Both the position numbers and the translations under genes were made by a program. The notes beneath the pieces were generated by a model that did not search any database, was not told the DNA's origin, and saw only the letters and a list, made by a program, of their open reading frames with translations. A DNA stretch of 64,000 nucleotides from Gordionus sp. m RMFG-2023. Its lineage: Eukaryota > Nematomorpha > Gordioida > Chordodea > Parachordodidae. Below, piece after piece: positions 46,905 to 59,165 of the stretch. Numbering within the stretch: position 1 is the stretch's first letter; the number at the start of each line of letters is the position of its first letter. The stretch is from positions 3,598,509-3,662,508 of the forward strand of contig NC_088777.1 in assembly GCF_954871325.1 (NCBI RefSeq). The letters run 5' to 3'.

Positions 46905-48915
46905 TTAGGGGTTGGTGACCGGGGTTTCCCAAAACACTAATATTAGAGAGATAAAAAAGGGACCTATGTTTATCGCATTTTTTAGATTTCTTGGAGTTCC
47001 AAGAGTAGTTTCTATTAGCGGGAAATGAGGTAACACATGACACAACTCGGACAAGTCTTTTGTCGCCGACCCAGAATGATGTAAAGACATGCCATTAGGG
47101 CGTTCACCATCCTCATTTAGAAGACCTAACAGCTCCATGCTATTGGGGAAACCGACCGACATCAAAGATTTGCCGAACCTATTTAGATTGTCATGTCGTA
47201 AAAAAGGGCCACCGATTTTGAGGCAAGAGAAACAATGTCTAGAAAATGGATCAACTTGCTTATTGCAGGCTGCACAGATGTCAACAGACGGGGTGAGACA
47301 ACCTAGCCTATGGTTAATGGCAATTTGAAACCCATTGTTTGTGAGTAACATTTCCTTTACTCATCATCGCCTATACCGATTCATGGCCTTTAGTATTTTA
47401 TTTTGAATTTCTGAGTAGTTGAATACTATAGATAGGGACATGCACATTGAAGAACTAGAAAGCTCTTTAAATGGCTGAAAATGGGATTCTAGGATCCTAG
47501 GAGAAATAGAGTAAGCCCAGATTGTTAAGATGAAGTTAAAAAAGGGATCGTTCAACTCGATAAGCGAGGAAATAGAGTCGTAAAGGATATTCGAGAAAAA
47601 AGAAGACAAGCAATTGCCATTAAATTGGGGGGGGGGGTGAAAATCCAAATCCTCTCTGGTAATCAGGCAATGAGGCAAATGACCAATTAAAATCAGAAAA
47701 CTTTAGGACTAAAAGGGATTGATAATGTTTAAATTTTAATTCGAAGGACTTATGGATGCAAGAATTAGGTAAGAAAAAAAACTGATACTTGGGAAGATGA
47801 TGAAGATTCTTTAGCGAATTAAAAAGAGATTGAAATCAAATTGTCACAATAATTTGACAAAAGGAAGTTGAAAAGTCGATAGGAGAACTTAAAAGACAAA
47901 GTTCCTAGTGTGGAATTTTTTTTAAATCTGCGGGAGGGATAAAATCCTTATTGTTGAGGGAAGATATTTCACATTTATTTTCTATTAAGGAAATACCAAT
48001 TTTCGGAACTTCCATTTCAACGTATTCGATGGTCAACATAACATTGGGTAAAGATCCGCCATAATAGCCCTCGTCCAGATATCATAAATTTAGGTCTAAT
48101 TTAAATCAGGCTTTAAATTTTTGTTCAAATCCTTAACACCTATAGTAAAGAGCAAGGGACCTATTGGATCACCTTGCTGAATTCCCTCTTCAGAGGAAAT
48201 GGAAAACTCTCCGAATTTGAGTAACGAGGGAAATCCATAGCAGGAATTAAGGAAATTCTAATATTTTGGAAAATTTTGTAAGAAAGAGAGTAAAAATAAG
48301 CTCCGATGTGCTGCGGAAGGCAATTCTGAAGTCTAATTTGCAGAAATCCTTATCAGCATCAGTGTTTATAAAAATACGCGTTACATGTGAGGCCACTTCG
48401 CACCCACCTCTAACTTCAAAAACTAAATTGTGAGGGAAATAGGAAGGAACTGGCCTTAGACCGGATCCTAATTACTATAACCGCATCATCCAGTTTAGTT
48501 AAAGAAACAAGACGTGCACCAAAAAGAATAAGGCGTATAGGAACTTCGAGCATTAGGATATTTTTACAAAGTTCGGTTAATGATTTTATTAAAGCGACAT
48601 TGAAACCACTATCAAAGCATTAGCTTAAATCAGGAAAAAAAACCTAGTCTGAACCCGTCTAAACCACTTTTTGTCCCTTTTTTAAAGGACTTTAAACACT
48701 TAAGAACTTCATGACAGGTAAAGGGGATAGGAGAAGAGCCATGCGGATGAATGTTAAAAGGGGACTCAATAATATAAATGCTTTTCTAGAAGTTGCTGAA
48801 AAATATTAGCGTTAATAGGTGAAATAGTATCATTGGAAATCAAAATTCTGGCAGCACCATCTCTACGGTCTGATTTTTCAGAGATTCCAGCTGAAAGAGT
48901 TAGGATTTAAAGTGT
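46905..48915 (-). mobile_element. old reverse-transcriptase element with YLDD-type box and zinc-finger C-terminus
   Basis: Reading down the minus strand: an N-terminal stretch (SEKSDRRDGAARILISNDTIS) at 48.88 kb, RT motif GIQQGDPIGPLL at ~48.17 kb, an RT active-site box YLDEGYYGGSLPN (usually YLDDG) at ~48.07 kb, a KCEIS segment, then at 47.3-46.95 kb ICAACNKQVDPFSRHC, FSCLKIGG and RHDNLNRF with GERPNGMSLH. This arrangement fits RT proteins common in cnidarian and other invertebrate genomes. The Cys/His cluster followed by an (R/K)PD/N motif suggests the restriction-like endonuclease tail of R2/Utopia-type non-LTR elements, but that clade call is tentative. Frames are interrupted repeatedly, and the second Asp of YLDD is Glu and RPD is RPN, so this copy is dead. 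Confidence 0.7.
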
Positions 48916-49440
48916 TAGATGGAATTCATGATAAATTGTAATTTTAATCTAAATATTATTTAGCACCATCTATCATATAAATTTATCATTTTGTATAAGC
49001 ATTATATTTAAAGGTGGAAAATGTAAATAATTAATAAACTTTACGTAAAAATTTTGGATGTTTAAAAAAGTGTAATACTGGTTCCAATTTTAAAATATTT
49101 TAAAATTTATAATTTTTACATTAATTATTATTATTATTTAAAAATGGGCATTCGCAGGTTGAATGCATTTAGCAGCAATATAAAACTTGCAATCTAATTT
49201 TCAAAATAGTCTAATTATTTCAAGGAGGTCAGAAGTCTCATTAAATTTATTAATAATTGTATTTACAATTATGCAGATATCTTATTATATGATTTTAAAT
49301 ATAAAATTCAATGAACCCGATTGAACCCTGGTTCTGTTAGGGTTCTTAGGAATTAATTTAAAAAGAGTTTAGGTTCGGTACGGGATCACTAAATTCTTCA
49401 AAAACTGTTTTCAGCTCCAGGTTCAAGTTCGATACTAACC
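48916..49440. other. AT-rich spacer
   Basis: No gene. A GAACCCGATTGAACCC stretch at ~49313 resembles one at ~44155; probably shared repeat debris. Confidence 0.4.
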
Positions 49441-49444
49441 CCCT

Positions 49445-50465
49445 TTTCCTTGGTGCTTCATTAGTAGAGGTTAGTACTTTAATCAGTTAAGTAGCTCCAA
49501 TTAAAATAAAACAAATTTATAAAAAGAAAAAAACAAAAATAAACAGCTTACTAGAAGAAAATAATTACTCTTTTTGTTATTATTTAGTGCTTAATTAGTA
49601 AATTTAAATTCCGTTATTAACTTGGTTAACCGCCTTATAGGTTGCAAGCTAAATAAAAGTTATGATGTCACGATTAAGGCGTGAAGTTGGCCGAACGATT
49701 GAAAGCGCAACCGATAAAATTAAAATTATTCTATAGTGCTTAATTGGTAAAGGGTCGTGTTTCGATCATTTTAGTAGATCCAAATAAGAAAAAAGTTGTT
49801 GAAGAAATAAACAAAAATCAAACAATTAAATGGCGGCACACCAAGACAAATTAGTAATAAATATCCGGTTTTCGCTACTATTTCTATTAACAAAATAAAC
49901 CAAAAAATGGCCGTACACCAAAACAAAAACTGGAGGTGCAATAAAAATCTTGTTTTCGCACAATTATTTGGTACTTGATTAATATATTTATAAGTTGTAA
50001 ATAATAAGCTAAATAAAAATTACGACATCATGATTTTAACCAAACGATTGGCACTAACTATGAATACATTCTTAGTGTTTTGTTTAGTATAGGTTATTTG
50101 TTATAATCAGTTTTAGTAACCCCATTTAAAATTTAAAAAAATTATTTAAAAGAAAAAACTAAAATAAACAACATGGGCGCTTACAAAAAACAAAATAATA
50201 CCGTTCGCGTCATTATTTAGTGCTTAATTAGTAAAATTTATATTCAGTTATTAATTCGGTTATCCGCCTTATATAGGCGTCATGATTTAAGTGTGAAGTT
50301 GGCAGAACGATTGAAAGCACCAACGATGAAACTTATAACATTCCTTAGTGCTTCGTTAGTAGAGGTAAATGCTTTAATAAGTTTAGTATCCACAAAGAAT
50401 AAAATGAAATTATTAATAAAAAAAATCAACTAATGGCCACCCACCAAAACAAAAATTATAATAGT
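49445..50465. repeat. tandem array of ~270-340-bp units
   Basis: About three and a half diverged units, starting near 49449, 49735, 50078 and 50347. Each contains TTAGTGCTT(A/C)(A/G)TTAGTA and most contain AAGTTGGC(C/A)GAACGATTG and ACACCAAAACAAAAA. The AGTTGGCCGAACGATTGAAA motif resembles a tRNA-Ser/Leu A box, and TGTTTCGATC (49762) a poor B box. Confidence 0.7.
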
Positions 50466-52126
50466 ACTAAACCCATTTAATTTATTTTGGAGGTATCATT
50501 GCCGATATAATTTTTTCTAATGTTTAAAGAAGAATACACGCCATTTATTTGTGTGCTAGTGAACAATAGTGGTCAAAATATATAAAATATAAATATATTA
50601 GAAAAACTATTAAATATTCATGAACTTGATGAGAACTTTACATTTCTTTTAATTAAAACCGATAAATTTAGCCAAAAATAATATTACCTACTAGATTTTT
50701 CAAAACGATGGTAGAAAGGTTCAAATTCTTAAGGCAAAATCTCTAGGCTCATTAAATAGACTAAACCCAGATTTTTCAACAATACTAAAACAAAAAGTAT
50801 GAATAAGGAGATTTATTTTTTAATATTATTCTACTGATCATAACAATGGGCTTGTCTTGATCAAAGTGTAAAGATATGCGAATACCGAATTCATTAAGCT
50901 CTTCTTTGAACACTTAACAATCACATAATTTAATAAAATATTGATCAACATTTGATTAATTACTATTTAAGTTCTTAAATACTTTCTGCAATTTTTTTGG
51001 AGTCAACTAAAGCTGTATTAAATATAAGTATAATAAAAATATTTTTAAAAATAAATTAGAAATACAAAGAAAATAGGGATTTAAATGAGATTTTTATCTT
51101 CTGAAAATAAATTTTTATTTTAGGCCATTATGCTATTTTTACTGAGAGAATTCTTAACACCATCTCTACTAACTCCATAAAATCAAAGATTAATTAATGA
51201 CGAAGGCTGTTTTAAAATATTTTAATCTAAATGTTTTGAATCTTGGAAGCTTTTTCCTGATGTCCCCCTTTGCTAGCTAATCTCCTGCCTTAATCAGATT
51301 AATATTATGAGGGATTATCAACCAATTTATGATTCTAATGGTAGAGGATTAATCAATTTAGTTTGAACTAAATTTTATTTATTGGGTGTAGTTATTACAC
51401 CGAACGTTTTGAGATATTTTTCAATCTTTCTGAAATTAGAGGCTTAGACATTCTAAATATAAAACAAATTTATGAAGAATATCTATAGATTTATTTTTAG
51501 GTTGAAGCTGCTTGATTTATTAGATAATATATTATCCTTCTACATTTTATTTACCAAAATTTAAATCCTCTATATTTTTATTATGTTCAAAATATTTTAC
51601 AAGTCTGGGAAAAGAAAATTGCATGATATCAAAATTTTCTTCTTACAATCTGTCTCATCTTTTTACCATGGTGGCCATATCAGTTGGCGACATTTATATT
51701 TCAAAATAACCGATTAATTAGATTTGCAAAACGATTTCGAAATATAAATTTAAATTTCGAAATTATATTAAATATATAGATTATGTGTCCCCTGTGAAAC
51801 CCATATCAATAACTAGAGCCACCATCTTCTATACTGTCGTTTTTCAAAAAGTTGATTATCCAAACACTATGCCACAATTAGATCATCAATAGAATCGTGA
51901 GATACGCAAGTATTCTTTCGGAACCCAGACCTGATGGGAAGACCCTAATCTCGTAAAACTAAGTTATAATCCTCGCTTGGGATTACGCTTGTTTAGATTG
52001 TTCTGCCAGATCTCTTTCTATTAACTCCATCATGAGAGCAAAAAAACATAAAGACAAATAAATATAGCCACCTAAATAATCTTTCGTTCATTCCCGTAGT
52101 TTTAGTGTGTATATCATTTAGAACCA
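50466..52126. other. AT-rich spacer
   Basis: No gene, RNA or bounded repeat recognised in 1.6 kb. Confidence 0.4.
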
Positions 52127-52134
52127 GAGTTGTT

Positions 52135-52299
52135 AAAGGATCTAGATAAAAGTAACTAGATCCTGTATCTAGATATAAAAATTTGGTATCTGTATCTGTA
52201 TCTAGATAGATTTTTGATTAAAATATCTGTATCTAGATATTATTATAGACGATGTATTTGTATCTAGATTTATTTAAAAAGTATCTTTTAACAACTCTG
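52135..52299. mobile_element. hAT-type MITE, family 2
   Basis: CAGAGTTGTTAAAGGATC ... TTTTAACAACTCTG with ATCTAGATA-type internal units, close to the nested copy at 37.7 kb. The 8-base flanks (TTTAGAAC / CCCAAGCC) do not match. Confidence 0.92.
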
Positions 52300-53071
52300 C
52301 CCAAGCCCTACCATTATTCAAAAAGGGTTACGTTCATTCACAGTTGACCCAAAAGAGGGCTTTTACTTGCGAAACTGCATCTATCTGTACATGGGTCATT
52401 AAGCCCGGATATTTAACCTTATTTTTCTAAATGTTCACTTATGTAATACCTAAATTCAAAATTCTCTTTTAATGTCTATTAATATTGACCTAAATTGCAG
52501 GATTAGGTAGTAAAGCCAAGATCATAATATAAAAATTTAAAATGATCACTCATACTTACCAATCAAAATTGACTGCTTAATATTTTAAACAAAGATATCA
52601 AAAAGTGGTACAAATAGGTATAAAGACCTTTTGAGACTAGATTCAAGTGACATCATTTTGAACCGTTAAAAGTACAGTTTAGGTTCATGAAATAATAAGA
52701 GTTAATATCGTATTAAGCTTTGGTTTGGATCCTTTTATTTCGAGTATAGTATGAAAAGTTCTACAAGTTTTTACGATAACTCTTCATATGGAAGATGATC
52801 TTATAAGCGAACTAATACGTATCATGCATTCGAGAATTGATTTTGCTTATTATTTATTTTAATAATTTATTGCGTATTTTTAAATATCTAATTAGAACAA
52901 CAATCATCATCGTCATTATAAAAAATTTTCTAAATATATGATTCTATTTACATTTTTCAAAAAAGATAAGGATGAAACGAAAAGAAACAACCGCGTGCAG
53001 CGGAGTAAAGTTTTATTATATCGATGTTTATATTTTATTATATAATTTTAGAAAAGGAAAGAGGAAAGTGA
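52300..53071. other. spacer upstream of the kinase locus
   Basis: No exon recognised; any promoter or first exon of the kinase would be here or further left. Confidence 0.4.
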
Positions 53072-54770
53072 TTGGAGAAAGTAATTGATTGGTTCCTCTG
53101 CACAAAGCGCGGTTGGAAACAGAAGTTTGGGAAAGGTTATACCAGGGAAGACGTACCACTTCGTCGTGGGGATGAAAGTATGCGTGGGAGTGTGTTAGAT
53201 ATTGTCGATAAATCTAAAGATGATTGTGTAAATGTTCCACTAGACTCTAGTCAAGACGATGACAAGTAAATCAAGGAAGGAAGGAAGGAAGCAAGGAAGA
53301 AAGAAATAAATAAATGAAATTTATAATTATGCAAGCTTTATATAAAAATAATCTTATTTTAGGAAAAGGAAAAAGAAGAAACTGTCAGATTACGAAATAA
53401 TTAAAGTATTAGGCAGGGGATCATTTGGCGAAGTGGTCTTAGCTGAACAAAAACATACTAAAAATCTCTATGCTTTGAAAATGATGGACTTAAACCTGTG
53501 CAAGGTTTATATTTGTTTAATATATTCATTCTTTCTGTTGAAGCTATAGTGAATAATGTATAGGGATGTTAAAACATCAACAAAAAAAATCTATTTATAA
53601 AGCAAAATAACTTTCAAAAAGAAAGCCATATATATAATGATTAAATTTTATTATCATTATATCTTTGACAGTATTAAAACAATGATACCTCATATATAAA
53701 TATATATATAATATAATGACATTTAAGGCCGAGTCGATAAAATTTTCATGTAAAAAGCTGTTGATTTATTTAAATTCAACCATATATTTGTTAAGACGTT
53801 ATTCGAAAATGAGAGAATGATATTAAAAATCGCGAGGAATCAGCCATTTCTGGTTGGCTATCATGCAACCTTTACAACGTCCGAAAAGTATATTTACTTT
53901 TGCGAATTAGGGGAAAAAAATGATAAGACCTTTTGATTAGTTTATATAAAAATAATACAATGTTTCTCAAAAATGAATGTAATATTGTAGTATGATCATA
54001 GCAATGGACTTTGTAAATGGGGGTGATTTGCGAAGCCTTATCAAAAAGTTAGACAAGATTCCTGAAAATCATGTAAGGTTCTATGTAGCCGAGCTACTCC
54101 TGGGTTTAACATTCCTACATTCTAGAGGTTCTATTATTATAAATACAACTTTTATATTGCCATTTTATATAAATTGGCTTCATGATTTAGATCAGTTTTT
54201 TTTTTATTTGCGAATAAAAATGTTGTTTTCTATTAAATACCGATTTAATTTGTATTTTTTAAAAATATATTTCAGGAATTGTGCATCGAGATCTCAAACC
54301 TGGAAACATAAAGATTGACCAAGAGGGTCATATACGTATAGCCGATTTCGGTCTTGGCAAAGTAACATCTTTTTTTTACAAGATTCATATTGCAACAATG
54401 AAATGTTTCTACAAATATAAACATCAAAATTCAATTTTTTGAAGTTTATAATCAAACTAAATTAATGAGCTATTTCATATAAAGGTACTCTATGTCTAGT
54501 TTTATATAGAGTCGTTTTATCGGAGATTTGTTACTTCTTACCGGCATAGAAGTAGATAAATTATTGTGCCATACATGTTTCTGTTGTCATTCATGTTATA
54601 TTTAGTTTTTAATTTATTTGTACCTTTAATAGGGCTCTCTTTATCTAACTTTTACATATTTAATTTATGAAAATTACTTAATCCAGGTTTAAGCTGCGGC
54701 AAGAAAATCAAAGGCAGGTGTGGTACCCGGGCATATTTAGCCACCGAAATCTTGCGGGGTGGAAGCTATG
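53072..54770 (+). CDS. AGC-type Ser/Thr protein kinase, exons 1-6 (copy 1)
   Basis: Exons ~53072-53265, 53363-53504, 53796-53887, 53991-54127, 54276-54361 and 54687-54770. Exon 1 is an acidic N-terminal tail ([13 protein letters not shown]). Exon 2: [20 protein letters not shown] (ATP loop) and YALKMM (catalytic Lys). Exon 3: ENERMIL (helix C Glu). Exon 4: [12 protein letters not shown] (hinge) and [17 protein letters not shown]. Exon 5: [15 protein letters not shown] and IADFGLGK (HRD and DFG intact). Exon 6: [14 protein letters not shown] (activation segment; APE is ATE). Such motifs (CGTxxYLA, NGGDL) mark AGC kinases near PKC/S6K/MAST, which phosphorylate Ser/Thr in the cytoplasm. Exons 1-5 join in phase. 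The 5-to-6 junction is off by one, because four bases at the acceptor are missing relative to the second copy, so this copy may be dead or use another exon. The start codon was not found. Confidence 0.75.
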
Positions 54771-54820
54771 GTAAATATTTTCTAATTATTTCTCTTCTTA
54801 TATCAATAAAAATTTTCCTA

Positions 54821-55120
54821 TGTTTTTTTTTTACTTTTACAAATAATGTACAATATTTAACATAGTAAATTGGTTTATAAAATTTTTTGTTATTCTTAAT
54901 AACATTGTTCTTTATGTTTACTTTTTTTTTTACTTTTACAAATAATGTACAATATTTAACATAGTAAATTGGTTTATAAAATTTTTTGTTATTCACATTG
55001 TTCCTTATGTTTACTTTTTTTTTTACTTTTACAAATAATGTGCAATATTTAACATAGTAAATTGGTTTATAAAAATTTTTGTTACTCTTAATAACATTGT
55101 TCCTTATGTTTACTTTCCTT
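54821..55120. repeat. three tandem ~97-bp intron units
   Basis: ACTTTTACAAATAATGTACA ... TTGGTTTATAAAATTTTTTG recurs at 54832, 54931 and 55025. The matching intron of the second kinase copy (63779-63866) has one unit, so the array expanded after the duplication or shrank there. Confidence 0.92.
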
Positions 55121-56573
55121 TTTAATGAAATAGAGGAAATTGGAGCATTTTGAATAGAAAGACATGTTAGGTCTATTATCTATTTCCAAGATATTTATAT
55201 ATATAAGAGTGGAAATTTAACGCTGTTATAGTAAATTGCATCAATAGATTTAAGGAAAGTTTAAATTCTATAATTAATCATGACAATTACTAAAAATAAT
55301 AGAGCATTATGGTATGTGTTTAAATGGCATTTATAAAACGCGAGGCTTGTTTTGATGATTATTCTCTAAGAATATTAGTCTCATTAAATATTATATATCT
55401 ATATATTTTTTAAAAAATATACAAATATAATTGTAAAATAATCTGTTTTTAATCTAAAAAATATTATTTTTTATTTAAATCATATAATTATTAAATAATT
55501 TTATAATTTATCACAAGAATTTCTAAAAATCCTTAAATTAGGTTTTAATTTCTTAATCATTGCTTGCTTATTATATTTATATTACAACAAAAATTAATTG
55601 AGATTAAATTATTTTATTTATTTTATAAAAATAATATTAGAAATAACATGTAAAATATTTATAAAAATAAATACAGAATGATTTTTAAAATAAATAAAAC
55701 GGGTTAAGAAGAAGTCCCAAAATACTTAGATCATTTTAAAAGAGCAATTTGGCCTTTGAGAAGTCTTTAAAGACGATTCTTAATATCCACGTGATCTGAA
55801 ATGAAAAAAGACTAGGAGACCTAAGGACTCATTGGTTGAGATAAGATTTTGAAATGTGATATTTTCTGATTTTCAACTTTTCGGTTTTTATTAATAGAAT
55901 CAATGTTTAGATTAGAAGAAAACTGGAAGCCATATTTGAGATGTTTCTATCTAAACCAAGGGATATTTATAATGCGATGAATTTTTTGTAATAAGAGAGG
56001 GATGATTAAATTAATATTTGTCCAACTTGAATTTATTCTACATCACAAAATTGGCCATGTCAAGATTTAAGTTAGGACTTCTACACCCATTACTTTTATG
56101 AGATAGATATATATCTCGGACCATTCTATAAGTTATTATTCACCGTAACCTCCTCATCTGATAGAAACTGAATAAGATTTGTATTTGGAACCACTTTTAC
56201 CCATTAATGGCCAAGGTACCTTTATCCCAAATATCTGAGATGGGAGTCATATGGAATATTATAAGTTAGGAAGAGTAGGATATATATACTAAATTATTTG
56301 TTTGATGCCTTAAAACATTTTTCTTCTATATCTTCTATGTGTCTATATAAAAATTATGAAAAAGATTTTTGACTATTAAAATTTTTTATTTTTATAACAA
56401 ATAGTAAAGGGATTTGAATTAACACTTTTGAAAAATATATTTAAAATTATTATTGTGGTTCAGCCACTCCTCAAAATTGGTAGATAGAAAATTAAAAGAA
56501 TGTGAACATAGAGTTTAACCAAACGTGTTCAAAATGATCGTAATGTAATATATATAATTAAATTACATGAAAG
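55121..56573 (+). other. long kinase intron
   Basis: AT-rich, no exon recognised. The stretch ~56020-56290 (CCATTACTTTTATGAGATAG, TTTATCCCAAATATCTGAGA) is repeated at ~57300-57440 and at ~63885-64000, so the intron was duplicated along with the exon. Confidence 0.6.
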
Positions 56574-56662
56574 ATTTTTGGGCAGATATCTGAGCTCTTG
56601 GCATAACAATGTATGAAATGCTTACCGGAAGAAGACCTTTGTACTCTGAAAAGAAATCTTTG
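56574..56662 (+). pseudogene. kinase exon 7 (DxWxxG), copy 1, dead
   Basis: Reads DFWADI-stop-ALGITMYEMLTGRRPLYSE: the invariant Trp of the DxWxxG motif (helix F) is TGA. The exon is also 5-10 bases shorter than its two duplicates (99 bases each), which shifts the exit phase. Acceptor ACATGAAAG and upstream intron match the other copies. Confidence 0.8.
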
Positions 56663-57094
56663 GTAAGGTGTAAATTTTGGAAATCTTCTGCATTTATAAA
56701 ATTCCTTCCTCAAAAACAAAAACATTTTTCCAAATTTCTACTGCAGTTTAAAAAAATTTTGACTATAAAACCTTGGTCAAACAATGTCATATTTATAAGC
56801 CCTTGCATTGATTTTTATGGCATCAACCTTTTATGATTTTAAAATGATCTATAAGATTTCATTTTTTTTATGTCGGCTAAATTTGTTTAAGTAGACATAA
56901 ATGGACTTACCAGCTGATAGAGTAAAATCTTTTTAAAATGGGATTCATTTCTTTACATTAATACTAATTTATAATTTCGGTCTTACTAACTCTTTTGTAA
57001 TATATTTTGCACTATATGCACTAATGTCTTCGGGTATTTAGTAGACTGGTAATAGGTTTGTTTCCATTATTTTCAATATAAAACAAAATTATAC

Positions 57095-57193
57095 CTTGCC
57101 AATGATTTCTCTTCAGAGACAAATCGAAAGACCTTTGACCAGTTAGCACTTCATACATGGTTACACCAAGAGCCCATATGTCCACTCTAAAAT
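57095..57193 (-). pseudogene. kinase exon 7, copy 2, inverted
   Basis: On the minus strand, 99 bases with intact acceptor (CATGAAAG) and donor (GGTATAA) context: DFRVDIWALGVTMYEVLTGQ then RSFDLSLKRNHWQG. It is open and keeps the Trp, but lies antisense to the rest of the gene, so it cannot be used in the same transcript. Flanking intron from ~56860 to ~57285 is inverted with it. Confidence 0.85.
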
Positions 57194-57544
57194 CTTTCAT
57201 GTTTTTAATTATTTAAATATATAAAATATATTGTTATCATTTTGAACATGTTTGACCAAGCTCCATGCTAATTTTTTTTTATTAATTTTCGCTGCTCCCA
57301 AATCTGAGGAAACTAGGCCATGGCTAGATTTAAGATAGAACTCTCACACCTTTTACATTTATGAAATAGATATACATCTCAGACAAACATATAAATGTCA
57401 TCCTAACTTCCATATAGTAACTCTTCAAGATTAGCACACCAATTTTTTTCAATATCTTCCTTATAGTTACATATTGTGTACCTATTTTTAAAAGGGGGTG
57501 GGATGGGGGATGTGTAGGAAGAAAATATTTATTCGCTTAAAAGA

Positions 57545-58600
57545 TAATATATGAGAACAGATAAATTAAAGATGGGGGGGGGATCCTAACCCCCAACTTG
57601 GTTACACGCCTAAATGATTATTAGTCATTCTTTGGCCTAAATAACCACGACTGAAAGAGTTTTTATAGAATTTTTCTGGATATGGTGGATTTTTTATAAA
57701 AATTTTAAACTAATATTGTAGGGTTGTTGGAACATAATGGATGGATCGAAGTTTTAAAGTGGTAGTGGTAAATTAATTTTTGAGGGGCTTATGTAGACCT
57801 TGCCTACATTATATTTTACTTGTTAACGTATCCCTAAAAAATGGATGGTTCATTGTAGGACCTGATAAAAAGATATACAAATTTTATTATTTTTTTTTCA
57901 AAGTAAAATGATTTATCCTAAACAACTAACTAATTTGAAAACTTTAAATTCCTATTTAAACATTAAAAAGATTTTGATAAATTAGACTATTCCTTTCTTC
58001 TAATTTTGTTAAGTCAGTTAAATTCTAGCAGCAAACAATCACTAAGCCTTGAGGCTTGAGTATATTTATTTTCTAGATTAAGCTATCCTTTAATTTTAAG
58101 CCTCGACTAAGATTAAGATGATAGTTTATCGGTTAAAAATTCGGTTCAGCCTTTTTTAGACTTGACTCAAAATCATTTAAATCCTAACTACATTTTAGTA
58201 ATGAACCTTTATATATTATATTTGAAAATTGAAATATTAAAAATAAATTTTTTTTGCTTATCAAATTTCTCTGTGGCTATAAAAACTTATACGAAAAATT
58301 TTTTGACTAATAAAATTTTTAATTTTTATAACAATAATTAAGGATACAAATTTAAAACTTTTGAAAAGGGAGTTAATAATCAAAGTAAATTTGCGGGAGC
58401 ATAAACTCCCCTTAAACCATCTTGCAATTCCCCAGATGGTGCATTTGTCCAAAAAATAATTTTTCTTCAGATAAATTTATTTTAAAAATGATGTTTAACT
58501 TACAAAATAATTATTATTTTAAATGACTTATACTATGCGATTCATTTTTATCCATATAGGGTTAATATATTGAACTTAATCAGGTTAGAAAAAATAATTG
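57545..58600. other. intron/spacer between exon 7 copies
   Basis: No exon recognised; AT-rich with a G run at ~57576-57583. Confidence 0.4.
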
Positions 58601-58675
58601 TACCCAAAACATCTATGATCTCCTAACCATGTTCAAAATACTCACGATATATTTAAATAATTAAAAACATTAAAG

Positions 58676-58774
58676 ATTTTAGAGAGGACATATGGGCTCT
58701 TGGCGTAACCATGTTTGAAATGCTAACTGGTGAAAGGCCTTTCGATATGAAGCTTAGAAGAAATCCTTGGCAGG
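58676..58774 (+). CDS. kinase exon 7, copy 3, open
   Basis: 99 bases: DFREDIWALGVTMFEMLTGE then RPFDMKLRRNPWQG, with acceptor ACATTAAAG and donor GGTATAT. Its 2+1 phases fit exon 6, whose last base makes Asp with this exon. It is the only open copy in sense orientation, so a transcript could skip the dead copy at 56.57 kb and use this one. No following exon (kinase subdomains X-XI) was recognised before 63 kb. Confidence 0.75.
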
Positions 58775-59165
58775 GTATATGATTGTTTTATAAACAAAAT
58801 ATTTTTTTAAATTAATTTTTTATAAATAATGGAAACAGACCTTTTACTAGTCTATTAAATACTAGAAGACATTAGTGAATATAATGCAAAAAATAATACA
58901 AAAAGGATATTAAGACTGAAATATTAATTTAAGGAAATGGTTTCATTTTAAAAGATTTTATCAACTCGATAAGCTGTTAATTCCATTTATATATACTAAA
59001 AAAAATTATACCAAAAAAAAAATAAAGATTTCTAGCCAAAGTTTAATATAATGAATATAAAAATTATGCCTAACATATTTTAAAATATAAATATATTATA
59101 TTCATTATAGAAAATGGAGAGCAGACCTCATAACATATTCAAAAACTGATCAATTGACATGATTT

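Noticed and set aside
49445-50465. CRISPR-like array
   Set aside because: Units are ~300 bp and diverged, with no short identical repeats or spacers, and the genome is eukaryotic.
54766-54996. Minus-strand repeat protein
   Set aside because: It is a translation of the intron tandem units.
56574-56662. TGA at the conserved Trp of DxWxxG as a sign of a non-standard nuclear code
   Set aside because: The two duplicate exons use TGG at this position, this copy also has a length change, and the FLYWCH gene ends in TGA. A nonsense mutation is simpler.
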